From: a bacterium CG10_46_32
Lineage (GTDB): Bacteria; Patescibacteriota; Patescibacteriia; UBA2169
Assembly (NCBI GenBank): GCA_001889965.1
Contig: MOEI01000001.1
Coordinates: 1-54,807, forward strand
Reading direction: 5' to 3'
Length of the DNA: 54,807 nt
Both the position numbers and the translations under genes were made by a program. Below the pieces are notes generated by a model. The model did not search any database. It was given only the letters and a program-made list of their open reading frames with translations, and had not been told where the DNA came from. This document shows, one piece after another, positions 24,738 through 35,172 of this stretch; the stretch's first letter is position 1; the number at the start of each line of letters is the position of its first letter.

Positions 24738-25178
24738 ATGTATAAAAAAGGATTTACACTTGTTGAGCTTTTAGTGGTCATAGCTATTATCGGCGTACTT
24801 TCAACGCTTGCCGTTGTTGCGCTTAATAACGCCCGCGAAAAGAGCCGCGATGCAAAGCGCGTTTCTGATATCAAACAGATACAAACTGCGCTTGAGTTAT
24901 ACTTTACAGACAAAAATACGTATCCTGCCGGGACCGACCTTGTTTTGGGCGACGCGACAGCAGAAGCTCTTTCTGGCGGAGGGTTTACGGCAACAGCTGG
25001 CGTGAGCGAAACAACCTACATGGGTAAGGTTCCGACAAATCCTACTCCTGGGGGCGTTGATTACGCGTATACGCAGACTTCGTCCGGCGTAAGTTATGAG
25101 ATTGTTTTCTCGCTCGAAGGCCAGACTGGATCATTACTACTTGGCACGCATACCGCAAGTCCATCCGGAATTCAGTAA
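24738..25178 (+). CDS. Type IV pilin-like protein 3
   Basis: 146 residues with a very short leader (MYKKG|FTLVELLVVIAIIG) and Glu5. It is close to pilin 2 over the N-terminal ~60 residues, also at DNA level (aacgcccg...gatgcaaagcgcgtt). It has no cysteines, unlike the other two. It is followed by a strong terminator. Confidence 0.9.
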   Translation: MYKKGFTLVELLVVIAIIGVLSTLAVVALNNAREKSRDAKRVSDIKQIQTALELYFTDKNTYPAGTDLVLGDATAEALSGGGFTATAGVSETTYMGKVPTNPTPGGVDYAYTQTSSGVSYEIVFSLEGQTGSLLLGTHTASPSGIQ

Positions 25179-25187
25179 TGTATTGCT

Positions 25188-25222
25188 AAAAACTCCTCCG
25201 CTCGCGAGCGGAGGAGTTTTTT
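25188..25222 (+). terminator. Rho-independent terminator after the pilin genes
   Basis: AAAACTCCTCCGCTCGCGAGCGGAGGAGTTTTTT: a 10-bp GC-rich stem (CTCCTCCGCT / AGCGGAGGAG) with A and T tracts on both sides, so it could work in both directions. Confidence 0.9.
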
Positions 25223-25230
25223 GGTATACT
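25222..25230 (+). promoter_or_regulatory. Extended -10 promoter TGGTATACT for pilD
   Basis: Only 10 nt separate the -10 hexamer (25225-25230) from the pilD ATG at 25241, so the transcript would have almost no leader. It directly follows the terminator T-tract. Confidence 0.6.
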
Positions 25231-25240
25231 AAAGCAACGT

Positions 25241-25990
25241 ATGGTATATATTTTTTTATTTATTTTAGGGGCTTCGTGGGGAAGTTTTTTAAATGTGGTT
25301 GCCGGCCGCATACAAGCCAAGCGATCGTTTTTGGGTGGCAGATCCGCATGTACGCATTGTGGAAAGCAGATTTGCTGGTATGATCTTTTCCCTGTTCTAA
25401 GCTGGCTGGTACTGTTGGGCAAGTGCCGTTTTTGCAATCACCGGCTGTCTACCCGGTATATTCTTGTTGAACTTGCCTCTGGCGCACTTTTTGCGCTTGG
25501 CGTGGGTATGTTTGTTTCAGTTGCAAGCGCTGCATTATATCTGAGTGTCGTAAGTTTTTTTGTTGTTTTGTTTTTGTATGATTTTCAAACCTACATTATT
25601 CCAGATAGGATTGTTATTCCAGGAATTATTGTCATTGGCGGCCTCAACGCCATGGTAGTGGGCGCTCCAATTTCTTTGCTGCTTGGCGCGCTGTGCGGGG
25701 GAGCGTGGTTTTTAGTTCAATTTTTGGTTTCATCCGGCAGGTGGGTGGGAGGGGGAGACATTCGTTTGGGTGTACTAATGGGCGTGCTGCTTGGGTACCC
25801 AATGATTTTTTTAGGCCTTGGGCTTGCCTATGTAGGAGGGAGTGTTGTCGCACTTTTGCTTATTGCCGCAAAACAAACAACCATTAAGAGCAAAATTCCA
25901 TTTGCAACACTGCTTTTGCCCGCAACGTTTGTTGCGTGGCTGTGGGGAGAGTTTATTTGGGAGTGGTACCGAACAATTATCGGATTATGA
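25241..25990 (+). CDS. pilD: Prepilin peptidase PilD
   Basis: Membrane aspartic protease that cleaves and methylates prepilins. The 249 residues start with the N-terminal region (GASWGSFLNVVAGRI). The methylase-domain zinc site has CTHC and CRFC. The two catalytic Asp motifs are in FLYDFQTYIIPD and GGGDIRLG. Seven to eight hydrophobic helices are visible. It follows the pilins and precedes the minor pseudopilins; the next start codon (25987) overlaps its stop by 4 nt. Confidence 0.94.
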   Translation: MVYIFLFILGASWGSFLNVVAGRIQAKRSFLGGRSACTHCGKQICWYDLFPVLSWLVLLGKCRFCNHRLSTRYILVELASGALFALGVGMFVSVASAALYLSVVSFFVVLFLYDFQTYIIPDRIVIPGIIVIGGLNAMVVGAPISLLLGALCGGAWFLVQFLVSSGRWVGGGDIRLGVLMGVLLGYPMIFLGLGLAYVGGSVVALLLIAAKQTTIKSKIPFATLLLPATFVAWLWGEFIWEWYRTIIGL

Positions 25991-26502
25991 AGATACTGCA
26001 GAAATATGGATTTACGTTAATTGATTTGATTATTTCAATCACGATTTTCGCGCTTATTTCCACAGCGGTGCTGATTAATTTTAACGCAGGATCTCGGAAT
26101 GATTCCGTGCGCCAATCAGCAAATATTGTTGTGCAAACATTGCGGCGCGCCCAAAGCATGACACTTTCTGGGGCCGAACTTTCGGATGGCACGTTTCCAG
26201 TAGGTGGCTACGGAGTTCGATTTGACGCGGCTTTTCCGGGTAGTATAACGCTTTTTGCGGATATTGACGGTAATTTTGACTACACGGACGCATCTGAAAT
26301 TTTGGATACTATTGTTCTGCCAAAAGAAAACGTATTCAGCGGCGCAACGCTCAATGTGCTTTTTTCAAGCCCAGATGCGGATATTTATTTTAACGGCGCA
26401 ACAACGGAAAGCTCAAAGACGCTCAGTATAACCACTCCATCCGCAGGTGTTACGCAGTCGGTAATTATGTATCGCCTATCTGGGCAAGTAAGAGTTGAGT
26501 AA
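25987..26502 (+). CDS. Minor pseudopilin (GspH/FimT-like)
   Basis: 171 residues from ATG 25987, overlapping the pilD stop. Prepilin site YG|FTLIDLIISITIFAL has Asp instead of Glu at mature position 5. The C-terminal domain is beta-rich (GYGVRFDAAFPGSITLFADIDGNFDYTDASEI), typical of GspH/FimT. It is the first of four minor pilin genes with overlapping or near-touching ends. Confidence 0.85.
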   Translation: MKILQKYGFTLIDLIISITIFALISTAVLINFNAGSRNDSVRQSANIVVQTLRRAQSMTLSGAELSDGTFPVGGYGVRFDAAFPGSITLFADIDGNFDYTDASEILDTIVLPKENVFSGATLNVLFSSPDADIYFNGATTESSKTLSITTPSAGVTQSVIMYRLSGQVRVE

Positions 26503-26503
26503 T

Positions 26504-27118
26504 ATGAGAAATCAACAAGGACAAGGATTGCTTGAAACTATTGTTGCGCTTGGCATTATCGTGAGCGGAGTTGTTGGCATGCTTAATTTAACCGTTTCAA
26601 ACCAAACGTCAACCGAGGATTCCTCGGAGCGGCTTATTGCCACAAATCTTGGACGCGAGGGAGTGGAGATTGTTCGAAATATTCGTGATACCAATTGGCT
26701 TTCCTGCGAAATTATCGGTGGCGTGCTTTCTTGCAATACGTGGGACCAAGGGCTTGTGTCTGGAGTCGACACAACAGCAGTGCCTCTGTTTAACGCTGTG
26801 ACAAACGCATGGATTATTGATTTTACGCCAGATGATCTCACTCACACCTATACGCGGGTATGGCGGTATTCGTCCGGAGTCGCAGAAAATATTGGTACGC
26901 AGTTTCAGACTACTGAGCTAACTCCCGCAAACGCAGATGTAACATCATATCGGCGCTTGCTTGATATCTCTTCTATTTGCGAGGATAAGACTATTGCTAC
27001 AAGCTGTTCGGCTGGAAATCCAAAAATTGGCATTCGAGTGCAATCTATTGTTGAGTGGACTGCCCGCGGCAAGCAAAACAGTCTCACCTCTGAAGAGCGT
27101 CTTTTTAATTGGAGATAA
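26504..27118 (+). CDS. Minor pseudopilin (PilV/GspI-like)
   Basis: 204 residues from ATG 26504; the prior stop is immediately before it. Prepilin site G|QGLLETIVALGIIVSG with Glu5 and Gln at +1. Downstream: RLIATNLGREGVEIVRNIRDTNWL, a typical PilV feature in Patescibacteria. Four cysteines occur in the C-terminal region (SCEI, SCNT, ICED, SCSAG). Confidence 0.85.
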   Translation: MRNQQGQGLLETIVALGIIVSGVVGMLNLTVSNQTSTEDSSERLIATNLGREGVEIVRNIRDTNWLSCEIIGGVLSCNTWDQGLVSGVDTTAVPLFNAVTNAWIIDFTPDDLTHTYTRVWRYSSGVAENIGTQFQTTELTPANADVTSYRRLLDISSICEDKTIATSCSAGNPKIGIRVQSIVEWTARGKQNSLTSEERLFNWR

Positions 27119-27126
27119 TAATCACT

Positions 27127-27699
27127 ATGCGTACTGTTTATGCACATAATTCAGCAGGGTTTACGCTCGTAGAAATAGTAGTTGCGATTGCGATTTTTGT
27201 GAGTGCAATAACCGCGGTCAGCGCTATTTTTACCTACTCAAACCGCTCCCAGCGCACTACGCTCGCGATAAGTGAAACTCAGGGAGATGCGCGCTTTGCG
27301 CTTGAGGTGATTGCCCAACAGATCAGGCGCGGTTCTATTGATTACGCGGATGCCCAATACGGAGGCTCAATTTCGTCAAACCCGCAAGATGTGCTTGTTC
27401 TGCGGGATGTTTTGGATAACCAAGTGTGGTTTCGGCGCACTACGAGCGGAGACAGAGGAATTGTTGAAATGTCGGAAGATGGTTTACTATGGGTTGACCT
27501 AACTCCTCCTACGGTTTCTGTTGATGTGCTGCGGTTTTATATTTCGCCATCTACGGATCCGTTTCTTGCGTCTCCAGCTACCAACCAACAGCCGCTCGTA
27601 ACTATAACCATGGTAAGCTCGAGTACCGCGGTTGGAACCGAAACCATCATTCCAACCTATTTACAGACCACTGTGTCGTCCCGCCAATATGTTCGATAA
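27127..27699 (+). CDS. Minor pseudopilin (PilW/GspJ-like)
   Basis: 190 residues from ATG 27127. Prepilin site AG|FTLVEIVVAIAIFVS with Glu5. GspJ-like C-terminal region (ARFALEVIAQQIRRGSIDYADAQYGG, VLVLRDVLDNQVWFRR). The stop lies inside the next gene, an 11-nt overlap. Confidence 0.85.
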   Translation: MRTVYAHNSAGFTLVEIVVAIAIFVSAITAVSAIFTYSNRSQRTTLAISETQGDARFALEVIAQQIRRGSIDYADAQYGGSISSNPQDVLVLRDVLDNQVWFRRTTSGDRGIVEMSEDGLLWVDLTPPTVSVDVLRFYISPSTDPFLASPATNQQPLVTITMVSSSTAVGTETIIPTYLQTTVSSRQYVR

Positions 27700-28471
27700 T
27701 AGAAAAAAATTAAAATCACAAGAAGGATCAATTTTATTGATGTCTCTGTTGATTCTTTCGGGAATGGTTACCGCAGCCTCAAGCTTTGCGGTTATCTCGC
27801 TCTCAAATCTTCAGCAGTCTATTTTAATTGATAACGGCATACGCGCATTTTACGCGGCAGAGAGCGGTGTAGAGGATGGTCTGTACGAGCTTCGGCACAA
27901 CGAAACCGCGGTTTCGAGCCTAAACCTATCGGGAAGCATTTCAAATGGCGGCACCTGGACGCGGACGGTTAACACAACAATGCAACAACTAACACAGGAT
28001 GTTGATACAAATGATTTTTGGGAAATTAATATATACGATCCCGATGCTTCGCTTTCATCAATTTCAAGCCCTATTAAATCTCTTCGACTCGCATGGACTG
28101 GGTCTGGGTCTGAATGGGTGGAAGTTCAAATAACGCCGTGGAATACTGCTGGGGCGCTTGGCGCGCCCACAACACAGATTTTTTCGAGCGTTTCAAATCC
28201 GGCAATTGTAAACTTACAAGACACCACAGCCACGTTGTACCGGGTTCGCATCAAGGCATTGTATAGTGATATTACTAACATGACAGTCACTGCGTATAGC
28301 GGCCTTAATGCAGGTGGTTCGCAGGTTTCTATTCCGGCATATATTACTATGTATGTAACTGGCCTCTATTCACGAGTGAATCAGGTTGTGCGCGCTCAAT
28401 TGCCCCACCGAGCGCCTATTGGCGGGCAGTTTGGGTATGTCTTGTTTAGTGAGCAGGATTTGATAAAATGA
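27689..28471 (+). CDS. PilX/GspK-like minor pilin protein
   Basis: 260 residues from ATG 27689, overlapping the previous gene. The N-terminus KSQEGSILLMSLLILSGMVTA is a divergent pilin-type helix without a clear Glu5, as in GspK/PilX. It is followed by AFYAAESGVEDGLYELRHNET, the family hallmark. A long beta-rich domain ends with RAPIGGQFGYVLFSEQ. It is last in the pilus locus. GspK-type proteins cap the initiating minor-pilin tip complex. Confidence 0.83.
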   Translation: MFDNRKKLKSQEGSILLMSLLILSGMVTAASSFAVISLSNLQQSILIDNGIRAFYAAESGVEDGLYELRHNETAVSSLNLSGSISNGGTWTRTVNTTMQQLTQDVDTNDFWEINIYDPDASLSSISSPIKSLRLAWTGSGSEWVEVQITPWNTAGALGAPTTQIFSSVSNPAIVNLQDTTATLYRVRIKALYSDITNMTVTAYSGLNAGGSQVSIPAYITMYVTGLYSRVNQVVRAQLPHRAPIGGQFGYVLFSEQDLIK

Positions 28472-28491
28472 CGAAAATGAACTCCTGCCTT

Positions 28492-28513
<22 letters not shown>
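28468..28513. terminator. Hairpin at the end of the pilus locus
   Basis: ATGACGAAAATGA (28468-28480) and TCATTTTCGTCAT (28501-28513) are perfect 13-bp inverted repeats spanning the stop of the PilX-like gene, with a 20-nt loop. There is no U-tract, so termination is uncertain. The right arm is also part of the 62-bp repeat below. Confidence 0.45.
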
Positions 28514-30715
<2,202 letters not shown>

Positions 30716-30779
30716 GAAGACTGGGTTGTTTCGGTCAAAGAGAAGCTTACTATGCAGGCTTTGATTTTAAAGCCTTTTC

Positions 30780-30788
30780 TGCTATACT
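30780..30788 (+). promoter_or_regulatory. Extended -10 promoter TGCTATACT for gatC
   Basis: The -10 hexamer ends 9 nt before the gatC ATG at 30798, so the mRNA would start at or within a few bases of the start codon. Confidence 0.6.
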
Positions 30789-30797
30789 TTGGTATGT

Positions 30798-31094
30798 ATG
30801 GCAGACGTAATTTCATCTAAAGAAGTTCAAAAAATAGCCCAACTTGCCCGTCTTGAGCTTACTGGCAAAGAGGTGGCGCAGTACGCGGAACAGATTTCCG
30901 CGATTTTAGGTTACGTGAGCCAGCTTTCGGAGGTTGATACTGAGAATGTAAAACTTACGTCCCAAGTTACCGGCCTTTCCAATGTATTGCGCGAGGATGT
31001 TGTCGAGGTGTGTAGTAATCCCGAGGCACTCATTCGAATGGCGCCGGAGCACGAGAATAACTTAATTAAGGTAAAGGCAGTGTTTGATTCATAA
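30798..31094 (+). CDS. gatC: Asp-tRNA(Asn)/Glu-tRNA(Gln) amidotransferase subunit C
   Basis: 98-residue GatC (DVISSKEVQKIAQLARLELTGKEV, ISAILGYVSQLSEVDTENV) that stabilises GatA in the GatCAB complex, which makes Gln-tRNA and/or Asn-tRNA from misacylated precursors. The ATG at 30798 is preferred over a TTG nine bases upstream because a -10 box ends at 30788. A 166-nt gap with palindromic repeats separates it from gatA; gatB is not in the window. Confidence 0.93.
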   Translation: MADVISSKEVQKIAQLARLELTGKEVAQYAEQISAILGYVSQLSEVDTENVKLTSQVTGLSNVLREDVVEVCSNPEALIRMAPEHENNLIKVKAVFDS

Positions 31095-31260
31095 TGTCAC
31101 TGCGAGCGAGCGATAGTGATCGCGGCAGTCCCATAGCCATCCCGTCACCCTGAGCCCATTCGACTACGCTCAGGGCAGGCTGGAGTCGAAGGGTCTAATG
31201 TGGTTCACGCTAGATCTCTCGACTCGCGAGTACACTCGCTCGAGATGACGTTATTACTAC
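31095..31260. repeat. Intergenic palindromic repeat patch between gatC and gatA
   Basis: Contains TGTCACTGCGAG with GATCGCGGCAGTC, a half-copy related to the repeat in recG. Next is CACCCTGAGC paired with GCTCAGGG around a short spacer. A third hairpin, CTCGACTCGCGAG with CTCGCTCGAG, follows. No open frame of interest was seen. Confidence 0.6.
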
Positions 31261-32724
31261 ATGAAAATAGATATACAACAATTGACCATTGCGTCCGCCA
31301 AACACGGCTTGCAAAACTATGAGTTTTCCTGTGTGGATTTAGTAGAGGCATGCTTTGATCGCATCCGCATGCATGATAAAGACGCGCACGCCTTTTTGTC
31401 GCTCAACGAGAAACAAGCCATTCAAGATGCAAAAGAAACTGATCGGAGAATTAAAAAAGGTGAACCTTTGCGTTCTCTGGAAGGAATTCCTGTTGCGATT
31501 AAAGATGTCATTATGACACAAGGTATGCCAACTACGGCGGCATCAAAAATATTGGAACACTTTATTCCGGCGCATGACGCTACCGTTGTGACGCGCTTAA
31601 AAGAAGCCGGAGCAATCATCGTCGGTAAAGTGAATTGTGATGAGTTTGCGCATGGCGCTTCAACTGAAAATTCCGCATACGGACCAAGCCACAACCCATG
31701 GGATCTTTCTCGGTCTCCCGGGGGATCATCGGGTGGATCCAGTGCCGCGCTTGCTGCTGGTTTTTGTTTGGCAGCTTTGGGTACGGATACTGGCGGTTCA
31801 ATCAGGCAACCCGGAGGGTGGTGCAATTTGTACGGCCTGCGCCCAACGTATGGTAGGATTTCGCGCTATGGATTGATTTCTATGACTTCGTCCACAGACA
31901 CGCCCGGGATTTTAGCCAAAACTGCGGAGGATACTGCGTTGTTACTTTCAATCTTGGCTGGCCACGATCCTCATGATGCAACCAGCCTGCCTTCAGAGGT
32001 TCCTAACTATCATTCGGCGCTTGCTACGCCGCTTATGGGCCTTAAAATAGGTTTGCCAAAAGAGTTTTTTGAGGATATTTCCGACCCAAAATCCGCAGAA
32101 GTTATTAGCCAAGCTATTGGCGTATTCGAGGAGCTTGGCGCAGAAGTAAAGCATGTTTCCTTGCCGCATACTAAGTATGGCATTGCAGTATACTATGTTA
32201 TTACCCCAGCGGAAGTAAGCTCAAATTTAGGCAGATTTGATGGTGTGCGTTTTGGCCATCGGTCAACTAATGCAAATACGCTTACCGAAGTATATACTAA
32301 AACACGTGGCGAGAATTTTGGGCCCGAAGCAAAACGTAGAATCATGCTCGGCACGTATGTGCTCTCAAGTGGATACTATGATGCCTACTACAAAAAGGCT
32401 CAAAAAGTTCGCACGGTCATTACCAAAGAGGTTATGCATGTTTTAAATGATGTTGATGTGCTTTTAACGCCAATTGCACCCCATCCAGCTATCAAGCTCG
32501 GCGAAAAGTCCCATGATCCGCTTGCAATGTACTTGGAAGACGTATACATGGAAACTGCGGCACTTGCCGGCATACCCGGGCTATCTGTTCCTGCTGGGTT
32601 TGTAGATGGTCTTCCTGTCGGATTGCAGTTGATGGGCAAGCAACTTGGCGAGGCAACATTGCTTTCTGCCGCGCACCACTATGAAAAAGCAACCAACTGG
32701 ACAACGAAACATGCAAAACTTTAA
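31261..32724 (+). CDS. gatA: Asp-tRNA(Asn)/Glu-tRNA(Gln) amidotransferase subunit A
   Basis: Amidase subunit that releases ammonia from glutamine for tRNA-bound Glu/Asp amidation. The 487 residues show the Ser-cisSer-Lys signature: Lys in VAIKDVI, the Gly/Ser-rich GSSGGSSAALAAG, and DTGGSIRQP. The region after the nucleophile reads GGWCNLYGLRPTYGRISRYG; the usual SFCG is changed to GWCN. Length is normal. The 3' end overlaps the DsbA-like gene. Confidence 0.95.
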   Translation: MKIDIQQLTIASAKHGLQNYEFSCVDLVEACFDRIRMHDKDAHAFLSLNEKQAIQDAKETDRRIKKGEPLRSLEGIPVAIKDVIMTQGMPTTAASKILEHFIPAHDATVVTRLKEAGAIIVGKVNCDEFAHGASTENSAYGPSHNPWDLSRSPGGSSGGSSAALAAGFCLAALGTDTGGSIRQPGGWCNLYGLRPTYGRISRYGLISMTSSTDTPGILAKTAEDTALLLSILAGHDPHDATSLPSEVPNYHSALATPLMGLKIGLPKEFFEDISDPKSAEVISQAIGVFEELGAEVKHVSLPHTKYGIAVYYVITPAEVSSNLGRFDGVRFGHRSTNANTLTEVYTKTRGENFGPEAKRRIMLGTYVLSSGYYDAYYKKAQKVRTVITKEVMHVLNDVDVLLTPIAPHPAIKLGEKSHDPLAMYLEDVYMETAALAGIPGLSVPAGFVDGLPVGLQLMGKQLGEATLLSAAHHYEKATNWTTKHAKL

Positions 32725-33442
32725 TACAAATCAAAAGCCAAAACACACTGTTCGGAATATAGTACTCGCTGTTCTCGGCGCGGGCGTTTTGATTTTTTTG
32801 GTTTTTTTTATCGCGCAAGTGGTATCCATCCGAGGAAAGATTATTTCCGGAGAATATAATTTTGATGAGTACGGCGCTTTGGTTTCCGGGGGCGGGGGAG
32901 CGAATGTAGATGATTCCCACGAGTTTGATGTTGCTACCAGCGATGATCCCGCAATCGGGCCGATTGATGCAAAAGTCACCATCGTTGAATTTGGAGATTT
33001 TGAATGCCCGTTCTGCAGGCAGTCGTTTCCGATTATTCGTTCGCTTACGCAGGAATTCAAAGGCGATGTGCGATTTATGTACCGAGATTTTCCTCTTGAG
33101 TCAATACATGACAATGCCCGCATTGCGGCGCTTGCCGGGTATTGCGCCAATGAACAGAATTTATTTTGGCCATTACATGATAAGCTGTTTCAAAACCAAG
33201 AAAATCTTTCTCGGTCAGCGATTATTGGGTACGCAAACCAAATTGGGATAGATACTGCCTCGTTTGTGGCCTGCCTTAATTCCCAAGCAGCGGAAGATGA
33301 AGTGAATCAAGATATCGCAGCTGGCCAAGCCGCCGGAGTCATTGGAACACCAACCTGGTTTATTAATGGCGTTCGTGTTGCCGGTGTGATACCCGAGGAC
33401 GTGCTTCGGCAGATTATTATTGGCATCATAACAAAAAAGTAG
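32711..33442 (+). CDS. DsbA-like thioredoxin-fold oxidoreductase, membrane anchored
   Basis: 243 residues from ATG 32711 (14-nt overlap with gatA); ATG 32681 is an alternative with a 44-nt overlap. An N-terminal transmembrane helix (IVLAVLGAGVLIFLVFFIAQVV) is followed by a linker and a DsbA/DSBA-like domain with the active site FECPFCRQSF. The cis-Pro loop is GVIGTPTWFINGVRV. It probably forms or shuffles disulfides in exported proteins, which fits the Cys-rich surface proteins and pilins in this window. No DsbB/VKOR partner is encoded here. Confidence 0.9.
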   Translation: MQNFNTNQKPKHTVRNIVLAVLGAGVLIFLVFFIAQVVSIRGKIISGEYNFDEYGALVSGGGGANVDDSHEFDVATSDDPAIGPIDAKVTIVEFGDFECPFCRQSFPIIRSLTQEFKGDVRFMYRDFPLESIHDNARIAALAGYCANEQNLFWPLHDKLFQNQENLSRSAIIGYANQIGIDTASFVACLNSQAAEDEVNQDIAAGQAAGVIGTPTWFINGVRVAGVIPEDVLRQIIIGIITKK

Positions 33443-33443
33443 T

Positions 33444-34373
33444 ATGAAAAAATACGCGCCATACCTCATTATTTTTGCCGCGCTTTTATGGAGCTTAGAT
33501 GGGCTTTTGCGCAGAAATTTATACAGCATGCCTGCGGCATCAATTGTTCTACTAGAGCATGTGCTGGGGCTTGTTGTTCTTGCGCCGTTTCTTATTAAAG
33601 AGTTTAAACATTGGCTTACACTTTCATCTCGTACCTGGTATTCGGTTGTCGCTATTGCGCTTTTGGGTGGGACCATTGGCACTATCGCATATACCGCGGC
33701 CTTGGGCAAAGTAAATTACATCCAGTTTTCTGTAGTTGTATTGCTTCAGCAACTGCAGCCTATTTTTGCAATTACCTTGGCTGGTATATTGCTTAAGGAG
33801 CGTATTACCAAGCGGTTTATTGGATTAGCGATTGTAGCATTTGTTGCCGCGTATGTTGTTTCGTTTCCTGAACTCTCCCCAAATTTTTCCACTGGCGCGG
33901 GCACCGTGGTAGCTGCATTGCTCGCTGTTTGCGCGGCGTTTGCATGGGGAGCATCCACCGTTCTTGGCCGCTACGCGCTTTCGCACCTTTCTTTTGTTTC
34001 GCTTTCAGGCTTACGGTTCGCCCTCACCAGTGTGTTTGCTTTTCTTTTTTTATATTCAACCGGTGATTTGCATACCATAGGCCAGCTGTCTGGTACCCAA
34101 TGGTGGTATGTTATTGCAATCGTATTCTCAACCGGAATGGTTGCTCTTCTTATCTACTATAAAGGCCTTTCGCACGTGCCAGCTCGAATGTCTACAATGT
34201 TGGAACTTGCCTGGCCTGTATCCGCGGTTTTTGTTGATTTGATTTTTTTCAAAAATAGCTTATCAATGACTCAGTGGATTGGCGCTCTTGTCCTTATTTC
34301 AGTTATACTAACCATATCGCGTGAGGCTCGCGTTCTCGCGCCTGTTGCTGTAGTTGAAGGTCCGGAATTATGA
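33444..34373 (+). CDS. EamA/DMT family transporter
   Basis: 309 residues with about ten transmembrane helices in two EamA repeats (residues ~5-140 and ~150-290). Typical markers are AALLWSLDGLLRR, GTIGTIAYTAALGKVNYIQFSVVVLLQQLQP and a second-half TGMVALLIYYKGLSHVPARMSTMLELAWP. DMT proteins export or import metabolites; the substrate cannot be told. It starts 1 nt after the DsbA-like stop and overlaps the next gene by 4 nt. Confidence 0.9.
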   Translation: MKKYAPYLIIFAALLWSLDGLLRRNLYSMPAASIVLLEHVLGLVVLAPFLIKEFKHWLTLSSRTWYSVVAIALLGGTIGTIAYTAALGKVNYIQFSVVVLLQQLQPIFAITLAGILLKERITKRFIGLAIVAFVAAYVVSFPELSPNFSTGAGTVVAALLAVCAAFAWGASTVLGRYALSHLSFVSLSGLRFALTSVFAFLFLYSTGDLHTIGQLSGTQWWYVIAIVFSTGMVALLIYYKGLSHVPARMSTMLELAWPVSAVFVDLIFFKNSLSMTQWIGALVLISVILTISREARVLAPVAVVEGPEL

Positions 34374-34750
34374 CCGTTACCAGTAGGGTCGTACATGGAT
34401 CAAAACACGGACGTTCAATCGGATATCCTACGGTAAACCTTGCAGTGACTGATGCAGTGCGGGCCGCATTCAAGGAATATGGCGTGTATGCCGTTTGTGC
34501 CATGGTTCGCGGAGAAGCGTATTGCGGAGCCTTGTTCTGGGGAGTGCGATCCCTCTTTATTGAAATGGATCCGGTATGTGAGATTTCACTTCTGGATTTC
34601 AGCGGCGACGTGTACGGGGAGCAGGTGTCTGTAGAAGTGATTCAGCGCATCCGCCCGGCAGTCACCGTGGTAGACAAAGATGAACTCAAACAGTTGATTA
34701 AAAAAGATATACAAGACGCACAAAAAGCATATGATTTATTTAGGAGCTGA
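34370..34750 (+). CDS. Stand-alone riboflavin kinase domain protein
   Basis: 126 residues matching the C-terminal flavokinase domain of RibF: VVHGSKHGRSIGYPTVNL, YGVYAV, and the end LLDFSGDVYGEQVSVEVIQRIRP followed by a helix ending LIKKDIQDA. RibF normally also has an N-terminal FMN adenylyltransferase domain, absent here. The usual middle loop NxGxRPT is replaced by LFWGVRSLF. It likely makes FMN from riboflavin, but substrate use is inferred. It overlaps rpiB by 20 nt. Confidence 0.82.
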   Translation: MTVTSRVVHGSKHGRSIGYPTVNLAVTDAVRAAFKEYGVYAVCAMVRGEAYCGALFWGVRSLFIEMDPVCEISLLDFSGDVYGEQVSVEVIQRIRPAVTVVDKDELKQLIKKDIQDAQKAYDLFRS

Positions 34751-35171
34751 CCACGCAGGATTTTTGCTTAAGGAAAAAATAAAAGCGCACCTGGAAAAGG
34801 CCCACGCCCGCTATGCGGATTTGGGCGCGTTTGAGTATGATAAGAATGATGATTATCCGGACATTGCCTCCACGGTCGCAAAAAAGGTTGCGGCTAGCCC
34901 AAAGGCACGGGGAATTTTGGTGTGCGGAACCGGCAATGGCATGGCAATAACTGCCAATAAGATCAAAGGCATACGAGCTGCGGTTGCATGGGATTCATAC
35001 AGCGCAAAAAAGGCAGCCCAGGATGATGATGCGAATATATTAACATTGCCAGGCCGTGATATTACAGAACAGCTCGCGCTTGCTTCGGTGGATGCATATG
35101 TGTTGGAAAAAACTTCCAAAGCCGAGCGACATATGCGCAGAATTAAAAAGATAAAGAAATTGGAGAAGTAA
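34731..35171 (+). CDS. rpiB: Ribose-5-phosphate isomerase B (RpiB/LacAB)
   Basis: Interconverts ribose-5-P and ribulose-5-P. The 146 residues have GADHAGF at the N-terminus, DYPDIA, the phosphate loop VCGTGNGMAITANK, and DDDANILTLPGRD. The loop normally reads CGTGIGM and the EHND segment is changed to DDDAN; both are conservative. It is the first gene of a pentose-phosphate run (rpiB-rpe-tktN-tktC). Confidence 0.93.
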   Translation: MIYLGADHAGFLLKEKIKAHLEKAHARYADLGAFEYDKNDDYPDIASTVAKKVAASPKARGILVCGTGNGMAITANKIKGIRAAVAWDSYSAKKAAQDDDANILTLPGRDITEQLALASVDAYVLEKTSKAERHMRRIKKIKKLEK

Positions 35172-35172
35172 T

